Source: Venenivibrio stagnispumantis (lineage in GTDB: Bacteria > Aquificota > Aquificia > Aquificales > Hydrogenothermaceae). Taken from it: a DNA stretch of 64,000 bases. Positions 9,024-17,809 of this stretch are shown here, one piece after another. The notes under the pieces were generated by a model that saw only the letters and a list, made by a program, of their open reading frames with translations, did not search any database and was not told the origin of the DNA. Each line of letters begins with the position of its first letter. Within the stretch, counting starts at the first letter, position 1. Where the stretch lies: NCBI RefSeq assembly GCF_900182795.1, contig NZ_FXTX01000001.1, positions 140,680 through 204,679 on the forward strand. The letters run 5' to 3'. The position numbers were made by a program, and so were the translations under genes.

Positions 9024-9422
9024 TTATACTTTAATCATTTCTATTGTTTTTAGTATCATGCTTTTATGGGTATTAAATGCAGTAAGGTTGGCTTCGTAAG
9101 TTCTCATTGCAGACATCATATCTACCATTTCTCTAATCGGGTCAACATTTGACATCCTGACATAACCATTTTGGTCTGCATCCGGATTTGTAGGGTCATA
9201 TTTCATTTTAAAAGGTGAATTATCTGTAAGTATATCTTTTACTTTTACTTTTGCTGTTTTTGTTTCATTATTTAAAATAGCTTCAAATAAAGGAACTTTT
9301 CTTCTGTAAGGCTCTCCATTTTCTTTTGAATTTATATTTGCAAGATTTGAAGCAGATAAATCCATTCTAACCCTTTGGGCTTGCATTCCTGTAACTGATA
9401 TTTCTAATCCTTCAAAAATCAT
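9024..9422 (-). CDS. flgC: Proximal rod protein FlgC
   Basis: A 132-residue rod protein with the N-terminal motif SVTGMQAQRVRMDLSASNLANINS (about 9-32) and the C-terminal motif VDMMSAMRTYEANLTAFNTHKSM (about 101-123), both shared by FlgB/C/F/G/E. A YVRMSNVDPIREMVDM segment before the last helix is typical of FlgC. It forms part of the proximal rod. A strong AGGAGG-like site precedes the ATG. flgB is 14 bases upstream. Confidence 0.97.
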   Translation of the reverse strand: MIFEGLEISVTGMQAQRVRMDLSASNLANINSKENGEPYRRKVPLFEAILNNETKTAKVKVKDILTDNSPFKMKYDPTNPDADQNGYVRMSNVDPIREMVDMMSAMRTYEANLTAFNTHKSMILKTIEMIKV

Positions 9423-9436
9423 GACTTTTCCCTCCT

Positions 9437-9805
9437 TTATTTACCACTGATTGCATATTTTAATTTTGCCATCTCTTTTTTCATCATCTCTACAATTGCC
9501 TGATGCATGATACTACTTTCTGCAAGTTTTGCCATTTCTTCTTCTATATTTACTTTATTTAAATCATATCCATTTATATATCCTGTTTCATAACTTTCTA
9601 TTTTTATATCTTCTTCCGGATTTGGATTTATATGTTTCGGGTCGGTTAATTTCATATTAATTTTATCTTTTAAAACTTTTTCAAATTTTAAATCCATAGG
9701 TTTGTAAAAAGGTGTATCTGCATTAGCTATATTACTTTGTATAGTTTTTGTTCTTTGAAAGAAAAAAGAAGCCATCTTATTTAGAAGGTTAATATCTTCA
9801 AACAT
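9437..9805 (-). CDS. flgB: Proximal rod protein FlgB
   Basis: A 122-residue rod protein with TKTIQSNIANADTPFYKPMDLKF (about 19-41), the FlgB form of the rod N-terminal motif, and a C-terminal helix ESSIMHQAIVEMMKKEMAKLKYAIS (about 95-119). FlgB is thought to be the first rod subunit laid on the FliE/MS ring. Its ATG overlaps the stop codon of the TPR gene before it by one base, so it is coupled to it. Confidence 0.95.
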   Translation of the reverse strand: MFEDINLLNKMASFFFQRTKTIQSNIANADTPFYKPMDLKFEKVLKDKINMKLTDPKHINPNPEEDIKIESYETGYINGYDLNKVNIEEEMAKLAESSIMHQAIVEMMKKEMAKLKYAISGK

Positions 9806-11718
9806 TATTTCTTCACCTCCTTGATTATCTTTTCATTTTCATATACTTTTTTTGCAAATTCTGAAAAATCATCTTTACATTTTACTATATTATTATAACT
9901 GATTTCTGCATTAGATAGATTATTTAATCTTACATAACTTATTAAAGATATTGCATTTATATAACAGTAATCTTTTTCTTCAATTTCTTTATTTTTTATA
10001 ATCAGCTCAGTTATTTTTATCACTTTATTATACTCATCTTTAAGCATCAGTTTATCAATCAGCTGATTTAAAATTTCCTTGGAGAATGGATTTTCATTAT
10101 ATTCCATAGCCAAATCTCTCATCCATGGAATAATTGTTTCATAAGCTTTTAAAGGCTGATTTTTTATTAGATATTCATAAGCCAAGATAGATGCTGTATC
10201 TTTATTTTCTTTACAAGAATTTTTGATATTTTGAAATAATCCTTTATAATCCTGCTTAGAAAGTAATTTTATTTTGAATAATAAAAGATAATAATCACAA
10301 TCTTTATTAGAAATAGTTTGTAATATCTCTTCTGCTTTTTTGAAATCTTTTTTGTTTATTAATAAATTAACTAATTTAATTTTATCTTGGTCTTGATTAT
10401 ATTTTTGGACAAGATATTTGATTAACTCTATCTGGATATTTATATCTTTACAGTTATTTAAGATATGTTCTAAAACATCTTTTTCAAAAAGCTCATTAAA
10501 AAAATTTGGATTTGCATTATATAATTTACAAAGATTATCCGTCTTTACTTTTAAAAGATATGGTTTCCATAAATTATTTATATACTCTCTTTGCTCAAAA
10601 TTAAATCCGGAAGGAGAAAATAAGGATATTTCCCAAGATAACCTATCTATCAAATATGGTGTTGGATTTTCAAATATTAAAGCTCCAAAATTAGCAAGGG
10701 CATATCTACCTATATTATTAGTCCTGTTTGATATCAATGTTTTTACAGTAAAGGATATAATGTCATCAATGCCGGCTTTTTCTGCATATTCTCTTGATAA
10801 AGATATTATTTTAAGCTTTGCTATTGTCGCCTCATCGCTATCCGGATATTTTATTATTATATAATAATAATTATCAAAAGCTAATTTTTTATTCTTTTCA
10901 ATAACTTCTATATCTGCAAGTCTAAGTATTGCCTTCCTTATAATCTCATCATCTTTTACAGTAGATACAATTTTTCTAAAAATATTTTTAGCAAATTCAT
11001 AATTTTTTAACCTATAAGCTGTTTCTCCTACAAGATAATAATAATAAGGATTTTCTATAAAATAAGATTCAAATTTTCTGTAATTTTCAGAAAAATATTT
11101 AAAAGCTTCTTCATAATCTCCCTTTTGAAAAGCAATCATTCCATTAAGTATATCCTGTTCTTTACGAATTTCTGGATTTGAAGAAGCAATATAAATAAGA
11201 TTTTTAGATATTTCATCCATTTTACCATTTAAAGCTGAAACTCTTAGCAATCCAATTAATGATTTATTATATTCTTCTTCATTTTTAGCCTCAAAAGAAG
11301 CTATTTTATATAAAGGCTGGGCTCTTTCAAAAAATCCAAGTGCTTCATAAATAGAAGCTTTAGTATAATAAAAATCCCAATCTCTTTTTCCACCGGCTCC
11401 AACATAATAATTAATTGAATAAACAGCTGCCCATAAATATTTTTTTAATCCGGTTTTCTTCCCTATTTGTAAATATGTCTTGGAAAGCATAAATAAAGCA
11501 TCTTTATAATATGGAGAATTTGTGTTGGTAGTCAGTTTTGAGAAAACATCTACAGCTGTATAGTAATCTCCATTTTTATAATCTTCTATACCTTCTTTTA
11601 ATAATTTTAAATCTTCATTTTCCGGTTTATTAACAGCATAAGATGTTAAAAAAAGCAAAAAAAAAGATATTATAAAAACAAAAAGATTTTTATATCGCAA
11701 TGCTAATTTTTCTCTCAT
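9805..11718 (-). CDS. Secreted or membrane-anchored TPR-repeat protein in the flagellar operon
   Basis: A 637-residue protein with a basic N-terminus and hydrophobic stretch (about 11-28), so probably exported or anchored, followed by many degenerate TPR-type helix pairs (for example LLKEGIEDYKNGDYYTAVDVF at about 39-59, and GDYEEAFKYF and KNYEFAKNIF further on). No catalytic domain is visible. Its position between the FliK-like gene and flgB, with overlap at both ends, suggests a role in basal body assembly in the periplasm, but this is inference. TPR proteins bind other proteins, so a scaffold or chaperone role is plausible. I do not recognise a named family. Confidence 0.75.
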   Translation of the reverse strand: MREKLALRYKNLFVFIISFFLLFLTSYAVNKPENEDLKLLKEGIEDYKNGDYYTAVDVFSKLTTNTNSPYYKDALFMLSKTYLQIGKKTGLKKYLWAAVYSINYYVGAGGKRDWDFYYTKASIYEALGFFERAQPLYKIASFEAKNEEEYNKSLIGLLRVSALNGKMDEISKNLIYIASSNPEIRKEQDILNGMIAFQKGDYEEAFKYFSENYRKFESYFIENPYYYYLVGETAYRLKNYEFAKNIFRKIVSTVKDDEIIRKAILRLADIEVIEKNKKLAFDNYYYIIIKYPDSDEATIAKLKIISLSREYAEKAGIDDIISFTVKTLISNRTNNIGRYALANFGALIFENPTPYLIDRLSWEISLFSPSGFNFEQREYINNLWKPYLLKVKTDNLCKLYNANPNFFNELFEKDVLEHILNNCKDINIQIELIKYLVQKYNQDQDKIKLVNLLINKKDFKKAEEILQTISNKDCDYYLLLFKIKLLSKQDYKGLFQNIKNSCKENKDTASILAYEYLIKNQPLKAYETIIPWMRDLAMEYNENPFSKEILNQLIDKLMLKDEYNKVIKITELIIKNKEIEEKDYCYINAISLISYVRLNNLSNAEISYNNIVKCKDDFSEFAKKVYENEKIIKEVKK

Positions 11719-13117
11719 CTTTTTCTACAAAATTTTGTTTATAAGAATTTATTACTGTTTTTTTATCTTTATCTTTTATGACTATATTGAACCTATCAAA
11801 ACCATTTTCTATTAAAATATTTCTAATTTGGTTAGATAAAGCATCAGAAATAGCGATATCATTTAAACCTATATAAAGATTTACAACTTGATTTTTCAAT
11901 GAAGCATTTATATTTATATTTTCCATTTCAAATTTTACTAAATAATTATTGTTGTTATTATTTTCTAAATCAGTATGATTTTGCTGATTTTGATTGTTTG
12001 AATTATACGAACTACTGTCAGAAATATTATTAATATTTTGATAATTGTAAAGGTAAGAGTTTGTTCCAATATTATCAATACTACTACTATTATTTGAACT
12101 ATCTGAATTTAAAGCCATAAAATTTCTTGACCCATCATTATATTCTAATTTATCAGAAAAATAAGATTTAAAAATTAAACCATTTTCGATTATTTTATTT
12201 TTATCATTTATATTTTGCTTTATTTCTGTTTCCTTATATGCTTCACTAACATTAATATTATGAGTTATTAATTTTTGGTTTTGATTACTATTAAAAATAT
12301 GGTTAATATTTTTATTTTCATTTTGTTTTAAATTTTTGATTTTTCCTATATTATCTGTTATATTTTCTAAATTATTAAGATTTCCTTCCTTAAAGTTTGA
12401 TACAAAACTTGATAAATTATTATTAGCATTAACTTTTGATAATTTTATATCTTTCTTTAAGCTATCAGGTATATTTTGAAAATTAATTTTATCATTTTCC
12501 GGTAGAGATTTTAATATCTGTCCATTTTTAATATCAAGACTTTGATTTTCTATATTTTGTAGCGTTTTCTCAACGAAATATAAATCTGTTTTATTAGCTG
12601 ATTTTACATCTTTTAAACTTTTGATATCTATATTATGAAAACTCTCATTTTCCTGTAAAGATTTTAATGTTTGCTTATTTTTAACGTTTAGATTTTGACT
12701 TCCCTCTAAACTATTATTAGAATTAGCTTTTGATAATTTAATATCTTTCTTTAAGATATCGGGTGTATTTTGAAAATTAATTTTATCGTTTTCTGTATTT
12801 TGCTTTAATAAATATTTTGATTTTTTTTCAGGTTTTTCTGAAGATATAGAGACATTTTCTAATTTTTGTTTTTTAATGTTTGAATTTAATTGAAGTTTAT
12901 TATCTAAAACTATCATATTTTGTAAATTAAATAAATTATTTATAGTGTTAGCATCTGAAATAATATTAGAGTTTTTTCGCTCTTTTTTAGATTTATCTTT
13001 TAAATCAAATTGCTTAAATATTTCATCAAAAATAGACAAAGCAGAAGATTTATTTTTATTTTTTTTGGAATTACCTATCTTATTAAGAAGCTGAATTTTT
13101 GCTTCAATTATTTCCAT
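11690..13117 (-). CDS. fliK: FliK-like hook-length control protein
   Basis: A 475-residue protein rich in Asn, Lys and Ser with little order up to about residue 390; it includes two related segments (around KINFQNTPDILKKDIKLSKANSN and a near copy 90 residues later). The C-terminal about 80 residues look like the Flg_hook domain of FliK: NYLVKFEMENININASLKN, a long strand/helix VVNLYIGLND and LSNQIRNILIENGFDRFNI. FliK measures hook length and switches export specificity. Placement in the hook/rod operon supports it. Low complexity makes sequence-only proof weak; the N-terminus is probably a length-measuring ruler. Confidence 0.7.
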   Translation of the reverse strand: MEIIEAKIQLLNKIGNSKKNKNKSSALSIFDEIFKQFDLKDKSKKERKNSNIISDANTINNLFNLQNMIVLDNKLQLNSNIKKQKLENVSISSEKPEKKSKYLLKQNTENDKINFQNTPDILKKDIKLSKANSNNSLEGSQNLNVKNKQTLKSLQENESFHNIDIKSLKDVKSANKTDLYFVEKTLQNIENQSLDIKNGQILKSLPENDKINFQNIPDSLKKDIKLSKVNANNNLSSFVSNFKEGNLNNLENITDNIGKIKNLKQNENKNINHIFNSNQNQKLITHNINVSEAYKETEIKQNINDKNKIIENGLIFKSYFSDKLEYNDGSRNFMALNSDSSNNSSSIDNIGTNSYLYNYQNINNISDSSSYNSNNQNQQNHTDLENNNNNNYLVKFEMENININASLKNQVVNLYIGLNDIAISDALSNQIRNILIENGFDRFNIVIKDKDKKTVINSYKQNFVEKDERKISIAI

Positions 13118-13365
13118 GATTTATGATATCTTCTTTTATGTTTCTTATATTCTCTATAAATAAGATACATATTTTTGTCATTATAGTCAATCTGTTTTAT
13201 ATCTAATTTTTTGCTATATTTTCTATCATACTTTTGATACTTAGATTTATGATTTTTCTTTTCTACTTTTTCTGTTTGTTTATTGATTTTAAGAAAAGGA
13301 TTACCACCATCCGAAGCAAAACTAAATGAAAATAATATCAGCAATATTAATACAAAAAATCTCAT
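13108..13365 (-). CDS. Small secreted lysine/tyrosine-rich protein, unknown function
   Basis: An 85-residue protein with a good signal peptide (about 1-17, ending FSFASD) and a very basic mature part rich in Lys, Tyr and His, ending KHKRRYHKSWK. It begins one base after the preceding gene stops and overlaps the FliK-like gene by 10 bases, so it is made with the flagellar operon. The NPFLKI segment after the signal is the only feature reminiscent of PilP-type periplasmic proteins, which is far too little to name it. No family recognised. Confidence 0.6.
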   Translation of the reverse strand: MRFFVLILLILFSFSFASDGGNPFLKINKQTEKVEKKNHKSKYQKYDRKYSKKLDIKQIDYNDKNMYLIYREYKKHKRRYHKSWK

Positions 13366-13725
13366 CTATTTAGCCTCCACTATAATTCTTAAACCATTAC
13401 AACTTTTTCCTATATAGAATTCTTTATATTCTAAATTATAATGTAAAAAAGATAATGTAGCAAGCAGAATATAAATACTGTCTATTTTAGCTAATACGGT
13501 GTAATCTTTTGAATATATAGAGATTTGGTTTTTATTATGGTTAATATAAATATCATTTTGTAAATTTAAAAAATTTATTATCTCTTTTATATTATTTTCT
13601 ATTTCCTCTATTTTATATGTGCATATTATTTTATTATTTTTGGGTGTTTCAAAACTTTTTATTAATAAAAATGAACTAATTACCAATAAAAATATTGGTA
13701 GAATATATAACCTTATTATTTTCAT
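13366..13725 (-). CDS. Small single-pass membrane protein, unknown function
   Basis: A 119-residue protein with one N-terminal membrane helix (about 6-24) and a small outer domain with a predicted helix followed by strands (KIEEIENNIKEIINFLN, then ISIYSKDYTVLAK). The layout resembles the small bitopic proteins of pilus or secretion assemblies (PilO/GspM type), but there is no clear sequence match. It overlaps the upstream membrane gene by 50 bases, an unusually long overlap that implies tight co-translation. Confidence 0.55.
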   Translation of the reverse strand: MKIIRLYILPIFLLVISSFLLIKSFETPKNNKIICTYKIEEIENNIKEIINFLNLQNDIYINHNKNQISIYSKDYTVLAKIDSIYILLATLSFLHYNLEYKEFYIGKSCNGLRIIVEAK

Positions 13726-14434
13726 ACTGTCCCCCGTATTTTTTTACAAATTCTTCTGCATCTTTCTTATTTTCAAATTGTATAATAAATTGTAATTTAT
13801 CATTTATTAACTCAACCTTTTCTACCAAACCTTTATCTTTTATTAATTTTGATACATCTTTTAGAATTATAGCTAAATTTGGTAATTTATTTTCGGATTT
13901 AATATAAATCAGCTTAGTATCATTTTTTTGCTGAGGAAAAAATATTTTTTTTATTGTAAAAATTAAAAGAGAGAAAGAAAAGATAATAAAAGAAATTTTT
14001 AATAATAAATTTCTATCTTTTTTTAAAGCCCATTTAAGATATAAAGAAGATGGCAAAGATTTGTTTTGAGATAGTTTTATAGCAATCTGCTGAATATCCT
14101 GATAATCCGGCTCTATATTTTGAGATTTTTCTATATAAATATTTTCTGCATCCCTAATTATGATATAAAACTCATCATCTTTTTTGTAAAAATATTTGCC
14201 TTCTGAAAATAAAGCCGGAAAGAAAATAAATAAAGAACCGTCTATATAATCATCAGACAAAACTATAAAATAAAAAATAGTATCTTTTTGCTTAAAATAA
14301 CAATAATAAAAATCTTTATTTTTAGCACCAAGTTCTGTATAGGCTATTCCTTCTAAATATTCTAATAATCTATCTTCATCTATCTTTATCTTTCCGGCAT
14401 AAAATTTTTCTTTAAAAATTATCCGTTTTTTCAT
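13676..14434 (-). CDS. Bitopic membrane protein with cytoplasmic and periplasmic domains, unknown function
   Basis: A 252-residue protein: an N-terminal cytoplasmic domain of about 140 residues, one membrane helix (about 145-164, LKISFIIFSFSLLIFTIKKI) and a C-terminal domain of about 85 residues ending in a compact helix-strand region (FENKKDAEEFVKKYGGQYEN). Its start overlaps the stop of the TPR gene by four bases. No named family recognised. With the next two genes it forms a set of three small membrane or secreted proteins embedded in a flagellar operon. Confidence 0.55.
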   Translation of the reverse strand: MKKRIIFKEKFYAGKIKIDEDRLLEYLEGIAYTELGAKNKDFYYCYFKQKDTIFYFIVLSDDYIDGSLFIFFPALFSEGKYFYKKDDEFYIIIRDAENIYIEKSQNIEPDYQDIQQIAIKLSQNKSLPSSLYLKWALKKDRNLLLKISFIIFSFSLLIFTIKKIFFPQQKNDTKLIYIKSENKLPNLAIILKDVSKLIKDKGLVEKVELINDKLQFIIQFENKKDAEEFVKKYGGQYENNKVIYSTNIFIGN

Positions 14435-16023
14435 CTATAAATAGATTCAAATAATTTATCTGCAAGTTCAGGGGATATAGTTTTTAAAGTTTTATAATAG
14501 CTCAATGCTTTATCTGCATTCCCTTTGTATGCATAAGCTAAACCAAGAAGATAGATGCTTTCTGCATTGTTTGGTTCAAAAGTTAATACTTTTTCTAAAT
14601 ATGTAATTGCTTCATCTATTTTTCCAACTTCGTATAATTTTTTACCAAGTAATAAATTAGCTTCTTTTAAACTTGGATTATAAGATAATGCTTCTTTTAG
14701 GAAAGATATAGCTTGGTTATCATCAGTGGTTATAACAGCAAGATTATAATATGCAACCGATATATTTTGTTTTATTTTATTTTCTAAATCTTTATCTTCT
14801 ACAGGTAATGCTTTTTTATAATTATTTATAGCATTTTCATAATCTTCTATATAAAAATAGCTATTTGCTAAGTTATAATAAGCATATTTATTATTTGGAT
14901 TAAGTTTTATAGCTTTTTGATAGTTTTGTATAGCTTTAGTAAAATATTCCCTATTTTTGTAGATTTTTCCAAGTTCAAAATAAGTATTAGCAAGATTGTA
15001 ATATGCTTTTTCTAAATCAGGGTCTCTTTTTATTGCTTCATTAAAGAATTTTATAGCATTTTCATAATCTTTTAAATTAAAATAGAGCACACCAAGATTG
15101 TTATAGCTTTCTGCATAATCCGGATCTAATTTGATAGCTTTTAAAAGATTTTCTTTTGCTTTATCTATTTTTCCTTCTTTAAGATATAAAATTCCAAGCT
15201 CATTATATATTTTCACATCTTTTGGCTGTTTTTTCTCCAAGACTTCAATATTTTCAGAAGTTGCTAACGTTATATTTTCTGCATTTCCTTGAATATTTGA
15301 TATTTTCTTTGCAGCTATTTTCTTTTCAGGGTTTTCTAAAGCAACTTTTTTATTATCTTTTGTTCCCTTAACTTCAGATTTATTTTTTTCTAAGGATGCA
15401 AGTAATTTTTCTGCCTCTTTGGTTATATGTTTGTTTTTAGATTTTTTCAATTCTGTAAGTAGATTTATAGCATTTTGTCTATATCTTTCATTTGGATTTT
15501 TTTCATCTAAATGGATATAGCTTTCTGCTAAAACCAAAAGTTTATCTTCAGAAAGATTTTTTCTATTTTCTAATAATTTAACAATTGCCTGATAATTTTT
15601 GTTTTCTTTGTAATATGTAAATAACTCTTCAAAAGCATCTTTAAATTCCGGATCGGTTTCTAAGGTTTTATTTAGATAATCTTCATATTTTGCAAAATCT
15701 TTTTTCTTTTTGGAAATAGATGCTAATGCATAATAAGTTAATGCTCTTATATCTTTATCTTCTGCATCTACTTTTAATAACTTGTCAAAATATTCTTCTG
15801 CTTTGTCATATTCTCCCATTTTGTAATAAATAAATCCTATGTTTGATAAAGCCAAAGGATTATTAGGGTCTTTTTCTAATACTTTTTGGAAATCTGAAGC
15901 AGCCTGTTTTAAATTACCTATTTGATAATTTCTTAAACCGGATTTTATATATTGGTCTACTTCTGAAGCAAAAGCAAAATTTACAGCTAACATTGTAGAG
16001 AATATTAATTTTTTTGTATCCAT
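14431..16023 (-). CDS. Exported tetratricopeptide-repeat protein
   Basis: A protein with a signal peptide (MDTKKLIFSTMLAVNFAFAS) and two blocks of canonical TPRs: residues about 25-110 and about 265-525, with consensus units such as AESYNNLGVLYFNLKDYENA and KAYYNLANTYFELGKIYKN. A Lys/Glu-rich linker (about 205-260) separates the blocks. The frame is open to 16038, but the ATG at 16023 has GGAGG five bases upstream and starts exactly at the signal peptide, so I use it. It is the first gene after fliA and probably serves envelope steps of flagellar or surface assembly; the partner is unknown. Confidence 0.8.
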   Translation of the reverse strand: MDTKKLIFSTMLAVNFAFASEVDQYIKSGLRNYQIGNLKQAASDFQKVLEKDPNNPLALSNIGFIYYKMGEYDKAEEYFDKLLKVDAEDKDIRALTYYALASISKKKKDFAKYEDYLNKTLETDPEFKDAFEELFTYYKENKNYQAIVKLLENRKNLSEDKLLVLAESYIHLDEKNPNERYRQNAINLLTELKKSKNKHITKEAEKLLASLEKNKSEVKGTKDNKKVALENPEKKIAAKKISNIQGNAENITLATSENIEVLEKKQPKDVKIYNELGILYLKEGKIDKAKENLLKAIKLDPDYAESYNNLGVLYFNLKDYENAIKFFNEAIKRDPDLEKAYYNLANTYFELGKIYKNREYFTKAIQNYQKAIKLNPNNKYAYYNLANSYFYIEDYENAINNYKKALPVEDKDLENKIKQNISVAYYNLAVITTDDNQAISFLKEALSYNPSLKEANLLLGKKLYEVGKIDEAITYLEKVLTFEPNNAESIYLLGLAYAYKGNADKALSYYKTLKTISPELADKLFESIYR

Positions 16024-16059
16024 TTTTTCCTCCATCAATCTGTTGAAATTTTTAAATTA

Positions 16060-16686
16060 TTATAAATCAATTTTAATCAGAATTTCTTTTAATTTTTTTA
16101 ATGCATTAGCTTTTATTTGTGATATTCTTCCTAAGGAAATACCTAATTTTTCAGCTATCTCCTTTGGTTCTTTCTCTTCAAAATATAGCATATGTATTAT
16201 CGTTTTTTCGGATTCGTTTAAAGTATCCAATATCTTTTCTAAATATTCTTTCTGATATTTTATAAAAAAATGTTCTTCCGGTGTTTTTTCATAAGAAATA
16301 AGATAATCTGCAAAACTTCCGTCTTCTTCATTCTCAGAAATAGCCCTGTCTATACTTAGTAGTATAGCTGAGTTGGATATTGGTATATCTAATTCCTGAT
16401 TTTCTTCTTCTGTTATATAATCTTTCATAGTTCTGGGCACTATTTGAAGTGAGCGAAGATAATCTAATATCTCCCCTCTTATCCTTATATATGCATAAGT
16501 GGAAAATTTTGCTTTTTTTTCATCATAATTTTCTATTGCTTTAAGTAGACCAATAACTCCAACATTTACAAGGTCATCAAATTCTACATCACAACTATCT
16601 GGCAATTTATAATAAATCTTACTTGCCACTTTTTTTATTAAAGGAAAATTTTCCAATACAATTTTTTCTTTTTCTTTCTTATCCAT
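16060..16686 (-). CDS. fliA: Flagellar sigma factor sigma-28 (FliA)
   Basis: A 208-residue sigma factor. Region 2 has VEFDDLVNVGVIGLLKAIEN and KAKFSTYAYIRIRGEILDYL (about 35-79), the FliA/WhiG signature, followed by RSLQIVPR. Region 4 has EKTIIHMLYFEEKEPKEIAE and LGISLGRISQIKANALKKL (about 160-202), the helix-turn-helix that reads the -35 box. It lacks sigma-70 region 1, as expected. FliA directs late flagellar genes such as filament and chemotaxis genes. It heads the minus-strand flagellar operon. No ribosome-binding site is visible (see the promoter entry). Confidence 0.93.
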   Translation of the reverse strand: MDKKEKEKIVLENFPLIKKVASKIYYKLPDSCDVEFDDLVNVGVIGLLKAIENYDEKKAKFSTYAYIRIRGEILDYLRSLQIVPRTMKDYITEEENQELDIPISNSAILLSIDRAISENEEDGSFADYLISYEKTPEEHFFIKYQKEYLEKILDTLNESEKTIIHMLYFEEKEPKEIAEKLGISLGRISQIKANALKKLKEILIKIDL

Positions 16687-16699
16687 AGAGAATATTATA
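16687..16699 (-). promoter_or_regulatory. Probable -10 element directly before fliA
   Basis: A perfect TATAAT is read on the minus strand at 16699-16694, only seven bases before the fliA ATG. Transcription from it would begin at or within a base of the start codon, so the mRNA would be leaderless, in line with the absent Shine-Dalgarno sequence. No good -35 box is visible at 16-18 bases. This is the only promoter I see for the long flagellar operon between the porB terminator and fliA. Confidence 0.45.
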
Positions 16700-16743
16700 A
16701 CAAGAAAAAAAGAGAATAAAATTGAGATTTAAGAAAATAAAGG

Positions 16744-16765
16744 AGAGGTGGTTTAAGCCACCTCT
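16744..16765 (-). terminator. Rho-independent terminator after porB
   Basis: A perfect 8-bp stem (AGAGGTGG/CCACCTCT, loop six bases) followed on the minus strand by a T-rich run (CCTTTATTTTCTT). It lies 10 bases past the porB stop, ends the por operon and insulates it from the flagellar operon. Confidence 0.85.
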
Positions 16766-16774
16766 TGTATGAAT

Positions 16775-17806
16775 TTATTCTTTATCTTCGCCTTTAGGGA
16801 GTGCAAAGAGTGCTTCGTAATCTATTCCTTCTTGTTCTGCCAACTTTTTAGACATTTCTTCAAGAGCTAAGAGATAATTCCATCTGTCATCAACTTCTTT
16901 CTGAATTTTTGCAACAATTTCAGGGTATTTTAATACATGTTTCCATCTTGGCTGGGCTGAAATATATTCTTCTATTGGTTTTGGTCTTTTTGGTTTAACA
17001 TTAACTTTCCAATATTTTCCATTTATAACTTCATAAACCGGCCAGTATCTTGTTTCAACTGCAAGTTTAGCAAGTCTCATTGTATCTTCCGGTGCAAATC
17101 TCCAAGAAAGAGTGCAAGGTTGAAGAGCATTTATAAATTTAGGTCCTTTAAAGGTCATTGCTTTTTTAACTTTTCTTGTTAAATCTCTGTATATATGAGG
17201 AGAAGCCTGAGCTACATATGGTATTCCATGGGCTGCCATTATCATTGTTAAGTCTTTTCTTGGTTCTTCTTTTCCTATATGGGCAGAGCCTACCGGTGTT
17301 GTTTTAGTATAAACTCCAAGTGGAGTAGCAGATGACCTTTGATAACCTGTATTTTGATATCCTTCATTGTTATAGCATACATAAAGGAAATCATGTCCTC
17401 TTTCTACTGCTGCTGATAATGCTTGAAGTCCAATATCATAACTACCACCATCACCAGCAAAAGCTACGAATGCCACATCTTCATTATATAATCCTTTTTT
17501 CTTTAATACTTTATAAGCAGCTTCTACTCCACTTATTACTGCACCTGTTGATTGGAAATTTACATGAATCCATGGAGTATTCCAAGCAGTGTAAGGATAA
17601 ACACCGGTTGTAACTTCAAGACAGCCTGTACCAGTTGCTACAACAGTTGGCTTATCTATAGCAAGTAATACTTCATTAACAATAGGTGGTATTCCACAAC
17701 CAATACACATTCTATGTCCTGGAGCAAGTGGGTTGTGTGAATGGAACTTTTCTTCTCTTTCTTGAGCTAAATCTGCTAATACTTGAATAGTTACTTTTTT
17801 TGCCAT
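16775..17806 (-). CDS. porB: Pyruvate:ferredoxin oxidoreductase, beta subunit
   Basis: A 343-residue protein with the thiamine-diphosphate fold of 2-oxoacid:ferredoxin oxidoreductase beta subunits: HRMCIGCGIPP (about 31-41), GTGCLEVTTG (about 58-67), the TPP/Mg motif GDGGSYDIGLQAL (about 118-130) and YNNEGYQNTGYQRSSATP (about 145-162). It catalyses the TPP step of reversible pyruvate synthesis from acetyl-CoA and CO2. Last gene of porG-porD-porA-porB, with a three-base gap after porA and a terminator behind it. The YxNTGxQRS form is pyruvate-type, though a 2-oxoglutarate enzyme is not fully excluded. Confidence 0.93.
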   Translation of the reverse strand: MAKKVTIQVLADLAQEREEKFHSHNPLAPGHRMCIGCGIPPIVNEVLLAIDKPTVVATGTGCLEVTTGVYPYTAWNTPWIHVNFQSTGAVISGVEAAYKVLKKKGLYNEDVAFVAFAGDGGSYDIGLQALSAAVERGHDFLYVCYNNEGYQNTGYQRSSATPLGVYTKTTPVGSAHIGKEEPRKDLTMIMAAHGIPYVAQASPHIYRDLTRKVKKAMTFKGPKFINALQPCTLSWRFAPEDTMRLAKLAVETRYWPVYEVINGKYWKVNVKPKRPKPIEEYISAQPRWKHVLKYPEIVAKIQKEVDDRWNYLLALEEMSKKLAEQEGIDYEALFALPKGEDKE

Positions 17807-17809
17807 GGC

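Noticed and set aside
11690..13117. Repeated A/T-rich segments in the FliK-like gene considered as a CRISPR or satellite array
   Set aside because: The similar segments are coding, irregularly spaced and diverged; there are no constant repeats with unique spacers.
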